Source of the DNA: an uncultured Collinsella sp.
GTDB taxonomy: Bacteria > Actinomycetota > Coriobacteriia > Coriobacteriales > Coriobacteriaceae
DNA: 7,643 nucleotides
Direction: 5' to 3'
Assembly (NCBI GenBank): GCA_902491415.1
Contig: CABUHP010000079.1
Coordinates: forward strand, 1 to 7,643
Shown here: in pieces, positions 1-7,643 of the stretch
Numbering within the stretch: the stretch's first letter is position 1
How the letters are laid out: each line of letters opens with the position of its first letter
Made by a program: the position numbers and the translations under genes
Notes under the pieces: model-generated
Databases searched by the model: none
The model's input: the letters and a program-made list of their open reading frames with translations, nothing else
Told to the model about the DNA's origin: nothing

Positions 1-1
1 C

Positions 2-1057
2 GTGCTCGATGCACTCGAGGCTCAGCACCCCGGCGCGCAGCTGCTCGTAAACGACCCATGGTCGATCTACTATCTGACCGGCTTTTATGCCGATATGTTC
101 GAGCGTTTTTGCGGCGTGCTACTCGCGCGCAATGCAGAGCCAGTGATCTTGGTCAACGCCCTGCACCAGCTGCCAGAGTATGACAATGCCCGCGTTGCCT
201 ACCACACCGATACCGATATCGTGACCGATGCAATCGCGCGCGAGGTCGATCCGACCAAGCCGCTTGGCATCGACACCGTCATGTGCTCCGGCTTTTTGAT
301 GCCGCTTATGAAGCGCCACGCCGCCAGCGAATTTTTCCTGGGTGACTTTGCCGTCACCGCTGCGCGCACCTACAAGGATGCCGCCGAACAAGAGCTCATG
401 CGCGCGTCCTCGACCGCCAACGACGCCGTGATGGCCGACGCGATCAAACTCGTCCACGAGGGCGTAACGGAACGCGAAATTGCCGACCAGATGCCCGGCC
501 TGTATCGCAAGCACGGCTGCGAGGGCTTTAGCTTTCCGCCGATCGTGAGCTTTGGCGCCAACGCCGGCGACCCGCATCACGAACCCGACGATACCGTGCT
601 CAAGCATGGCGACGTGGCGCTGTTCGACATTGGCGGACGCCGTCGCAACTACTGCTCGGACATGACACGCACGTTCTTTTGGGACGAGCCGGACGAGGAG
701 ACCGTGCGTATCTACGATATCGTGCGCCGTGCCAACGAGGCCGCCGAGGCGCTCATCGCGCCGGGCGTTCGCATGTGCGACTTGGACCGCGCCGCACGCG
801 ATGTGATCGAGGACGCAGGCTATGGCAAATACTTTACACATCGCCTGGGCCACTCGATTGGTCTGCAGGACCACGAGCCGGGCGACGTCTCGCTGGTCAA
901 CGAGCAGGTCGTAGAGCCGGGCATGACGTTCTCCATCGAACCGGGCATCTACCTCCCCGACCGCACCGGCGTCCGCATCGAGGACCTGGCCCTGGTGACC
1001 GAGAACGGCGTCGAGATTCTCAACGCCTACCCCCACGATCCAGTCCGCCTAGACTAG
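2..1057 (+). CDS. M24-family Xaa-Pro peptidase, 5' end cut by window edge
   Basis: Probable cytosolic dinuclear-metal aminopeptidase or dipeptidase that cleaves bonds next to proline (Xaa-Pro dipeptidase/aminopeptidase, M24B). The 351 visible residues show the usual two parts: an N-terminal creatinase-like domain (about 1-120, with the typical SIYYLTGFY motif near 21-29) and a C-terminal pita-bread catalytic domain (about 125-351). All five expected metal ligands are present: D209 in FDIGG, D220 in CSDMTRTFF, H284 in GHSIGLQDHEPG, E313 in SIEPGIYL and E327 in GVRIEDL. The histidine pair in PHHEP (192-193) fits the substrate-binding position. The frame is open to the window edge, and family members usually have a few more residues before this point. 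The GTG at position 2 is therefore probably an internal valine and the real start lies upstream. There is no signal peptide or membrane segment. It converges with folC. The family is secure; the choice between dipeptidase (PepQ) and aminopeptidase P is not. Confidence 0.93.
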   Translation: MLDALEAQHPGAQLLVNDPWSIYYLTGFYADMFERFCGVLLARNAEPVILVNALHQLPEYDNARVAYHTDTDIVTDAIAREVDPTKPLGIDTVMCSGFLMPLMKRHAASEFFLGDFAVTAARTYKDAAEQELMRASSTANDAVMADAIKLVHEGVTEREIADQMPGLYRKHGCEGFSFPPIVSFGANAGDPHHEPDDTVLKHGDVALFDIGGRRRNYCSDMTRTFFWDEPDEETVRIYDIVRRANEAAEALIAPGVRMCDLDRAARDVIEDAGYGKYFTHRLGHSIGLQDHEPGDVSLVNEQVVEPGMTFSIEPGIYLPDRTGVRIEDLALVTENGVEILNAYPHDPVRLD

Positions 1058-1060
1058 GCA

Positions 1061-1091
1061 ATGCGGCAAAGGGACAGCCCCTTTGCCGCAT
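1061..1091 (+). terminator. Perfect 13-bp hairpin after the M24 gene
   Basis: A perfect inverted repeat, with arms 1061-1073 and 1079-1091 and a 5-base loop, starts 3 bases after the M24 stop codon. Its position suggests a transcription terminator. No T-run follows on either strand, so an intrinsic terminator is not certain. The core AAAGGGACAG resembles the ends of the palindrome at 5902-5983, so it may instead be a short dispersed palindrome (REP-like). Confidence 0.55.
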
Positions 1092-1114
1092 CACATGAAT
1101 GTCGCCACAAAAAC

Positions 1115-1252
1115 GGCCTATCTACTACGTTTAACCCGCATGGGTCGACCATAACCGACTTTTCGCAAAATCCGCAAGCCGTCTACCTGCGGTTTTAATT
1201 TCGCAATGTTCCGTGTGGTCGAGGGTAACCGGTCAAACGTAGTAGACAGGCC
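1115..1252. repeat. 138-bp imperfect palindromic element
   Basis: The outer arms 1115-1136 and 1231-1252 match at 20 of 22 positions. On the - strand both mismatches become G-U pairs, so a - strand RNA would pair throughout the outer stem. Pairing continues inward with TCGACCA (1145-1151) against TGGTCGA (1216-1222), and with CCGC (1172-1175) against GCGG (1189-1192) around a 13-base apex. The arms carry the string CTACTACGTTT. No ORF lies inside. It looks like a dispersed non-autonomous element or a structured RNA in the convergent gap between the M24 gene and folC. Copy number elsewhere in the genome cannot be seen from here. Confidence 0.7.
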
Positions 1253-1326
1253 AATTTCATGGCAAGCGAGTCGACTCGGGGCACAGGGCAGCCAAAAAAG
1301 CCCCGTCCCAAATTGACTGCTTTTGA
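1253..1326. other. Non-coding spacer with a 12-bp perfect palindrome
   Basis: This is the remainder of the convergent gap between two long palindromes. It contains CGAGTCGACTCG, a perfect 12-bp palindrome at 1267-1278. It also has a weak CGGGGC/GCCCCG pair (1277-1282 and 1300-1305) around a 17-base loop. No gene or convincing promoter is visible. Confidence 0.4.
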
Positions 1327-1391
1327 GTTGCGGTGATATACGGCCTGTTTGAGGCTTCTGGCTTGTAAAACAGTCCGTATTTCACCGCAAC
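1327..1391 (-). repeat. 65-bp inverted repeat 3' of folC, possible terminator
   Basis: Arms 1327-1350 and 1368-1391 match at 22 of 24 positions around a 17-base loop. The arms begin GTTGCGGTGA and end with an ATACGG..TGTTT core. The hairpin begins about 15 bases beyond the folC stop codon on the - strand, so it could stop folC transcription. No T-run follows it. Its length and neat arms also fit a dispersed palindromic element. Both readings are inference; the inverted repeat itself is directly visible. Confidence 0.65.
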
Positions 1392-1406
1392 TGATGAGGG
1401 GATGGG

Positions 1407-2765
1407 TTAACGGAGCAGGCCGGCCACTTCGCCGGCTAGGGTGATGGTGCCGGCTGCTACGAAGGGCTCGCCTGCGGCCTTGAAAGCTGCAAGGGCCTCG
1501 GAAACGCTGGAGTACACGCCTGCGAGCTTATCGGCATCAACGAGGGCAGCGAGCTCCTCCGCCGGCAGGGCGCGGTCGGAATCGGTCTGGGTCACGACTA
1601 CGCGTGGAAAGGCGGGAATCAGCACGTCGACGATGCCTGCCACGTCCTTGTCGGCCAGCGCAGCGCACAGCAGCGTGGGGCGATTCTCCACGCACGGATC
1701 GATCTCGTCCAACGCGCTCACAAAGTTCTCGCAGCTCTGAGGGTTATGGCAGGCGTCGATCAGCTTGAGCGGTTCAGTTCCCAGCACATCAAATCGGCCC
1801 GGCGTGGGGCAGCCCATAAGCGACGCATCGAGTTTGTCATGATCGAGTTCGCGACCCAGATACCCCTCGCAGAGCATAATCGCGCACGCAGCATTCTGCG
1901 GCTGATAGGCCGGCTTGACCATGCTCGACGTATAAATCGCGCGTGGCGTGGTACAGCTAAACTCCACGGTATCGCCCACGTGCTCCGGCACCTTGGTCGT
2001 GGCATGGTTCACCACCAGCGGCACTATGCCGCACTCGCGGCAACGGGCATCCATCACGCGCTGAACGCTCGCCTCGTGCGTACCCTCGCCCAAAACAACC
2101 AAGCGCCCGGGTTTGATAACTGCAGCCTTCTCCCCCGCAATGGCCTCGAGCGTGTCGCCCAAAATACGTGTGTGATCGAGCCCGATGCCCGTAATGGCAA
2201 CGGCGACGGGATCGGTCGCACTCGTGGCGTCCCAACGACCGCCCATGCCAACCTCGAGCACGGCAACATCCACCGCGGCCTCGGCAAACACGACAAGTGC
2301 AGCGGCCGTCAGCAGGTCAAACGGCGTGATGGCATAGGCGCGCTCCCCCGCCGCCACACGACGAGCATTCACACGATGGCCCGCCTCGACGGCGGCCGAA
2401 ACGCCACGGGCAAACACCTCGTCGCTCACGACGCGCCCGTCGACCTCCATGCGCTCGGGATAGCGAACAAGCTGCGGCGACGTATACAGCGCGGTCTTGA
2501 GCCCCTCGCCGCGAAGGATAGCAGCCGTAAAACGCGTAGTCGAAGTCTTGCCATTGGTACCGGCAACCTGGATGCAATCGAAATACTCGTCCGGACGCCC
2601 CAGCTCATCGAGCATATCGACAACCGTCTCGAGCAGAGGACCAGCATCCCCAGAAATCCGCCCCGTATCAGCAGCCAAAGCAACAGCCTCACCAAACGAA
2701 AGCAAATCAAACTCAAAAGGAACGGTATACAAGCCAGAACGCCTAGGCATATTCAGAACCGCCAT
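1407..2765 (-). CDS. folC: Folylpolyglutamate synthase / dihydrofolate synthase
   Basis: Cytosolic ATP-dependent ligase of the Mur-ligase superfamily. It adds glutamates to folates and in most bacteria also joins dihydropteroate to glutamate. The 452 residues match the family's usual size of about 420-450. Visible motifs in order: P-loop GTNGKTST (69-76), SPQL (96-99), TPFDLLTAAA (147-156), EVGMGGRWDATS (171-182), GLDHTRILGDTLEAIAGEKA (195-214), YQPQNAACA (287-295), PGRFDV (322-327), DACHNP (337-342, usually DGAHNP) and the C-terminal FVAAGTITLAGEV (435-447). The first 18 or so residues precede the usual start of family homology. No Shine-Dalgarno is visible before Met1 or Met6, so the exact start is uncertain. 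A -10-like TATACT lies just upstream, which suggests a very short or leaderless 5' end. It lies downstream of valS across a 231-base gap. Whether it has both enzyme activities cannot be read from the sequence. Confidence 0.95.
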   Translation of the reverse strand: MAVLNMPRRSGLYTVPFEFDLLSFGEAVALAADTGRISGDAGPLLETVVDMLDELGRPDEYFDCIQVAGTNGKTSTTRFTAAILRGEGLKTALYTSPQLVRYPERMEVDGRVVSDEVFARGVSAAVEAGHRVNARRVAAGERAYAITPFDLLTAAALVVFAEAAVDVAVLEVGMGGRWDATSATDPVAVAITGIGLDHTRILGDTLEAIAGEKAAVIKPGRLVVLGEGTHEASVQRVMDARCRECGIVPLVVNHATTKVPEHVGDTVEFSCTTPRAIYTSSMVKPAYQPQNAACAIMLCEGYLGRELDHDKLDASLMGCPTPGRFDVLGTEPLKLIDACHNPQSCENFVSALDEIDPCVENRPTLLCAALADKDVAGIVDVLIPAFPRVVVTQTDSDRALPAEELAALVDADKLAGVYSSVSEALAAFKAAGEPFVAAGTITLAGEVAGLLR

Positions 2766-2782
2766 TCATAGAAAAATAAAAC

Positions 2783-2811
2783 AGTATAGGTTGAGGATAG
2801 TCAGCGAAAAC
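2783..2811 (-). promoter_or_regulatory. Candidate folC promoter with TATACT -10 box
   Basis: On the - strand TATACT (2788-2783) lies 17 bases before the folC ATG in an AT-rich stretch. A poor -35 (GTTTTC, 2811-2806) sits at 17-base spacing and overlaps the foot of the 2808-2906 hairpin. Transcription starting at the usual distance would leave only about 10 untranslated bases and no ribosome site, consistent with near-leaderless translation. The call rests on the -10 box alone. Confidence 0.35.
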
Positions 2812-2906
2812 GCCTCTGATGAGCCAAGGTGCCGTGAAACAAGGGCGCATAGGGCTTATGCCCATGCACCCGAAGTTGAACGGCAGATTGGCCATCAGAG
2901 GCGTTT
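2808..2906 (-). repeat. 99-bp long hairpin between valS and folC
   Basis: The outer arms 2808-2821 and 2893-2906 are perfectly complementary over 14 bp. Pairing continues inward: TGCCGT (2830-2835) with ACGGCA (2880-2885), GGG (2843-2845) with CCC (2869-2871), GCAT (2847-2850) with ATGC (2864-2867), and GGGC (2852-2855) with GCCC (2860-2863), closed by a TTAT loop. Only small bulges interrupt it, so the RNA of either strand would form one long rod. On the - strand it ends in GTTTTCG, a short U-run, so it may be a valS terminator. It may equally be a dispersed element or a structured RNA. There is no ORF inside. Confidence 0.7.
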
Positions 2907-2921
2907 GCAGCGTCGAGTCAG

Positions 2922-2943
2922 CCGCCGTTCGTTAGAACGGCGG
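2922..2943 (-). terminator. Perfect 9-bp hairpin downstream of valS
   Basis: CCGCCGTTC (2922-2930) and GAACGGCGG (2935-2943) form a perfect GC-rich stem with a 4-base loop, 53 bases past the valS stop codon on the - strand. The compact shape fits a terminator hairpin or a 3'-end stabiliser. No T-run follows on either strand, so intrinsic termination is doubtful. Confidence 0.45.
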
Positions 2944-2996
2944 AATAGGTGTCCGCAGTAGCGAGCAAAGCCCCAAACCGCGTCCCCCAGTACCGC

Positions 2997-5693
<2,697 letters not shown>

Positions 5694-5704
5694 ATATCTC
5701 TCCC
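5694..5704 (-). promoter_or_regulatory. valS ribosome binding site
   Basis: On the - strand GGGAG (5704-5700) precedes the valS ATG by 6 bases. It sits just outside the large 25-bp inverted repeat, which ends at 5714, so the ribosome site would stay single-stranded even if the hairpin forms. Confidence 0.75.
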
Positions 5705-5713
5705 TGTCCCGCC

Positions 5714-5826
5714 GGCGTGTCCGCCTGCTTGGTTTTCGCTCGGTCAGGTCCTGGCTCGCACGAAGAGCACATTAAGTGCTCTTCGGCTCGTGCGGAATCT
5801 ACGAAAACCAAGCAGGCGGACACGCC
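5714..5826 (-). repeat. Perfect 25-bp inverted repeat with a nested hairpin, valS leader
   Basis: Arms 5714-5738 and 5802-5826 are exact reverse complements over 25 bp. Inside is a second perfect 10-bp hairpin (5761-5770 and 5776-5785, ATTAA loop on the + strand), with CGCA/TGCG (5757-5760 and 5791-5794) extending it across a bulge. Each outer arm can also fold on itself (GGCG-TGTC-CGCC), giving an alternative to the long stem. On the - strand the structure ends 20 bases before the valS ATG. I see no T-box consensus (no TGGNACCGCG-like motif), so it does not look like a standard tRNA-sensing T-box. It could be a leader RNA, an attenuator or a dispersed palindromic element. No flanking target duplication is evident. 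Confidence 0.75.
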
Positions 5827-5874
5827 TTAGGTATCGATTACTTCAGTCTGAAGGTACTAACTTGACAATCTCAC

Positions 5875-5883
5875 AGAATAGCA
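5875..5883 (-). promoter_or_regulatory. Candidate extended -10 promoter for valS
   Basis: On the - strand TGCTATTCT (5883-5875) matches an extended -10 element. No good -35 is seen at 15-18 bases. A transcript from here would carry about 175 bases of leader, including the perfect palindrome CTTCAGTCTGAAG (5841-5853) and the 5714-5826 hairpin. This is the best promoter-like string I found in the clpX-valS gap, but it is weak evidence. Confidence 0.3.
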
Positions 5884-5901
5884 CAGGCATACCTACCGAA
5901 A

Positions 5902-5983
5902 AGGGACAGGTTTATTTTGGTAGGTTTTATCAGGGGAAACGACATTTGCCCATATAAAAACCGACTAAGATAAACCTGTCCCT
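5902..5983. repeat. 82-bp palindromic element with AGGGACAG ends
   Basis: Perfect 14-bp terminal arms, 5902-5915 and 5970-5983 (AGGGACAGGTTTAT and its complement), continue inward as an imperfect stem (GGTAGGTTTT against AAAAACCGAC) to a small apex. Both ends carry AGGGACAG. The right end abuts exactly the T-run of the clpX terminator. GGGACAG-type palindromes are, as I recall, typical of REP elements moved by REP-associated tyrosine transposases (RAYTs) in several phyla, and that is the likeliest identity here. An alternative pairing CCTACC/GGTAGG (5892-5897 and 5919-5924) is also possible. Confidence 0.7.
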
Positions 5984-6019
5984 AAAAGGCAGGCCCCGCG
6001 GTGGTTGCCGCGAGGCCTG
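5984..6019 (-). terminator. Intrinsic terminator of clpPX
   Basis: On the - strand a 12-bp GC-rich stem (6019-6008 with 6001-5990, one G-T pair) and a 6-base loop are followed by CCTTTT. It begins 12 bases after the clpX stop codon. This is the most convincing intrinsic terminator in the window and closes the clpPX unit. Confidence 0.8.
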
Positions 6020-6031
6020 AATTCAAGCTAT

Positions 6032-7444
6032 TTAACCGTAGATGCGTTGGGGCTGCTCTTCGCCCTTTACGGAGGCTTCGGTCACGATGACCTTGGAAAC
6101 GCCCTCCTCGCTGGGCAGGTCGAACATCGTCTGCTGCAGCACGTCCTCGCAGATGGAGCGCAGGCCGCGGGCGCCGGTCTTGCGGGCGAGCGCCATGCGG
6201 GCGATCTCGTGCAGTGCGGCATCCTCAAACTCAAGCTCAACGTCCTCGAGCTGGAACATCTTGCGGTATTGACGCACCACGGCGTTCTTGGGCTCGGTCA
6301 GGATCGACACCAAGTCGTCCTCGTCGAGCGCCTGCGTCTGGGTGACGACAGGCGTACGGCCCACGAACTCGGGGATCATGCCAAAGGCGTTGAGGTCCTG
6401 CGGGAGCACCTGGCGCAGCAGGTCGTTCTCGTCGACCGAGGTGGGGCCGGCGATCTCGGAGTTAAAGCCTACGCCCTTGTTGCCAACGCGGTCGGCGATA
6501 ATCTTATCCAAACCCACAAAAGCACCGCCGCAGATGAACAGGATGTTAGTCGTGTCGATCTGAAGCAGCTCCTGTTGGGGATGCTTGCGGCCGCCGGTGG
6601 GCGGAACGCTGGCCACCGTGCCCTCAAGAATCTTAAGCAGCGCCTGCTGAACACCCTCGCCCGAAACATCGCGGGTAATGGAGAGGTTCTCGGCCTTGCG
6701 GGCGATCTTGTCAATCTCATCCACGTAGATAATGCCCACCTGAGCGCGCTCAATGTCGCCATCGGCAGCATTGATGAGCTTGAGCAGGATGTTCTCCACG
6801 TCCTCGCCAACGTAACCAGCCTCGGTGAGCGCGGTGGCATCGGCGATGGCAAACGGCACCTCGAGGATGCGCGCGAGCGTCTGGGCCAGCAGCGTCTTGC
6901 CGGTACCGGTGGGACCGAGCAGCAGGATGTTGGACTTGGCGAGCTCCACCTCGTCCATATCGTCATCAAACTGGCCGCCCATGCCCGATGCCTCGTCAAA
7001 GGCGGACACCGCGGCGCCGCCCTCGATCACGCGGCGATAGTGGTTGTACACGGCAACCGACATGGCGCGCTTGGCGTCCTCCTGGCCCATGACATAAGCC
7101 GAAAGCTCGTCATAGATCTCGTGCGGCGTCGGCACGTGCGTAATGACCTGGCGGTCGTCCTCGAGCTCAAAGCCCTCGGTCTCGGGGTCAACAGCGGGCT
7201 GGGATGCAGCTTGGCCGTGGTCGTTGAGGAAGCCCGGCAGCTTGCCGTTGCGGGCAGCGTCCATAAAGTCCGAAGCCAGCGACTCCTCCAGAATCTCGGA
7301 ACAGGCGGCGACGCACTCGTCACAGATAAAGATGTTGGTCGGGCCCTTAACGAGGCGACGGACCTGGCCCTGCTCTTTTCCGCAAAAGGAGCAGCGGATG
7401 GGGTTGCCGTTCTCGTCAAAGTTGTCCTGCATGTTACCTGCCAT
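6032..7444 (-). CDS. clpX: ATP-dependent Clp protease ATP-binding subunit ClpX
   Basis: AAA+ unfoldase that recognises tagged or native substrates, unfolds them with ATP and threads them into ClpP in the cytosol. It is 470 residues, somewhat longer than the usual 410-430. Visible parts: an N-terminal zinc domain with C18, C21, C41 and C44; Walker A GPTGTGKT (177-184); pore loop GYVGED (210-215); Walker B IIYVDEID (238-245); the RKH pore loop (286-288); the ClpP-docking loop as VGF (325-327; IGF in E. coli); IPEFVGR (357-363); and sensor 2 GARGLR (424-429). The extra length lies in a longer linker (about 72-105) and an acidic, glycine-rich insert before Walker A (about 145-167). GAAGGA, 8 bases before the ATG and inside the end of clpP, supports the start. 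One base separates it from the clpP stop codon, so the two genes are co-transcribed and probably translationally coupled. Confidence 0.98.
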   Translation of the reverse strand: MAGNMQDNFDENGNPIRCSFCGKEQGQVRRLVKGPTNIFICDECVAACSEILEESLASDFMDAARNGKLPGFLNDHGQAASQPAVDPETEGFELEDDRQVITHVPTPHEIYDELSAYVMGQEDAKRAMSVAVYNHYRRVIEGGAAVSAFDEASGMGGQFDDDMDEVELAKSNILLLGPTGTGKTLLAQTLARILEVPFAIADATALTEAGYVGEDVENILLKLINAADGDIERAQVGIIYVDEIDKIARKAENLSITRDVSGEGVQQALLKILEGTVASVPPTGGRKHPQQELLQIDTTNILFICGGAFVGLDKIIADRVGNKGVGFNSEIAGPTSVDENDLLRQVLPQDLNAFGMIPEFVGRTPVVTQTQALDEDDLVSILTEPKNAVVRQYRKMFQLEDVELEFEDAALHEIARMALARKTGARGLRSICEDVLQQTMFDLPSEEGVSKVIVTEASVKGEEQPQRIYG

Positions 7445-7445
7445 C

Positions 7446-7643
7446 CTAGGCGTCCTTCGCGGCGAGATCGCGCGAGGTAACGATACGGTCGATCAGGCCG
7501 TAGTCGAGGGCCTCGGCGGCGGTCAGGTAGTTGTCGCGCTCGGTATCGGCCTGGACCTTCTCGATGGGCTGGCCCGAGGCATCGGACAAGATCTGGTTGA
7601 GCTCGCGGCGAGTCTTCTTGATCTCCTCGGCCACGATCTCGAT
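7446..7643 (-). CDS. clpP: Clp protease proteolytic subunit ClpP, C-terminal fragment at window edge
   Basis: The last 65 codons plus stop of ClpP, the serine peptidase barrel that degrades proteins delivered by ClpX. The frame is open to the right edge, so the gene continues beyond the window. The visible part carries the signature ClpP ending: RRELNQIL, then [20 protein letters not shown], then [11 protein letters not shown]. The aspartate of DTERD is the expected third member of the Ser-His-Asp triad. The serine and histidine lie outside the window. A GTG at 7634 is internal, not a start. Whether the genome has one or two clpP genes, as many actinobacteria do, cannot be told here. Confidence 0.96.
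   Translation of the reverse strand: MEIVAEEIKKTRRELNQILSDASGQPIEKVQADTERDNYLTAAEALDYGLIDRIVTSRDLAAKDA

Noticed and set aside
119..1036. A 305-codon open frame on the - strand opposite the M24 peptidase
   Set aside because: Aligned antisense shadow. The + strand frame carries all five metal ligands of M24.
1277..1305. CGGGGC/GCCCCG pair with an A-run as an intrinsic terminator
   Set aside because: The loop is 17 bases and the A/T run lies inside the loop, not after the stem on either strand.
1746..2771. A 341-codon open frame on the + strand opposite folC
   Set aside because: Antisense shadow in the aligned frame of folC. It has no family resemblance or ribosome site.
5862..5890. Perfect TTGACA on the + strand as a promoter
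   Set aside because: There is no acceptable -10 at 16-19 bases and no + strand gene downstream, so it is likely a chance match.
5694..6031. T-box riboswitch controlling valS
   Set aside because: Many Gram-positive synthetase genes have one, so I looked. No TGGNACCGCG-like T-box core or antiterminator/terminator pair with a T-run is visible before valS.
6005..7480. A 491-codon open frame on the + strand opposite clpX
   Set aside because: Codon-aligned antisense shadow of clpX, from the same rare-codon avoidance. The real gene has complete ClpX motifs.
7446..7634. GTG at 7634 as the start of a small gene
   Set aside because: The frame continues past it to the window edge, and the sequence is the conserved C-terminus of ClpP, so the GTG is an internal valine.

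Overview
The window reads as a GC-rich bacterial chromosome segment, most likely from an actinobacterium. The gene order clpP-clpX-valS-folC is a common actinobacterial (and Gram-positive) arrangement. The codon use strongly avoids TTA, CTA and TCA. The style of the intergenic palindromes makes me suspect the class Coriobacteriia (Collinsella-like), but that assignment is recollection and inference, not proof. No phage, plasmid, CRISPR, rRNA or tRNA is visible.

Layout. On the + strand, positions 2-1057 hold an M24 (Xaa-Pro) metallopeptidase whose 5' end is cut by the window edge. Everything else coding is on the - strand. Read right to left it is the 3' end of clpP (7643-7446), clpX (7444-6032), valS (5693-2997) and folC (2765-1407). 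clpP and clpX are one base apart and clearly co-transcribed. A good hairpin terminator follows clpX. valS and folC each have their own intergenic leader, so they are probably separate or only partly coupled transcription units. The M24 gene and folC converge on the 1058-1406 gap.

Function. ClpX unfolds substrates and feeds them to ClpP for degradation. ValS charges tRNA-Val. FolC adds glutamates to folates, and probably also makes dihydrofolate. These are housekeeping proteins with intact catalytic motifs. The M24 enzyme is a cytosolic proline-directed peptidase.

The unusual part is non-coding. All three sizeable gaps (1058-1406, 2766-2996, 5694-6031) are packed with long, mostly unrelated inverted repeats: 1061-1091, 1115-1252, 1327-1391, 2808-2906, 2922-2943, 5714-5826, 5902-5983 and 5984-6019. 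Some are probably terminators. Others look like REP/MITE-type dispersed elements or structured leader RNAs. The most striking is a perfect 25-bp inverted repeat enclosing a second perfect 10-bp hairpin, ending 20 bases before the valS start codon. I did not find a protein-coding novel system here; the candidates for something undescribed are these palindromic elements.
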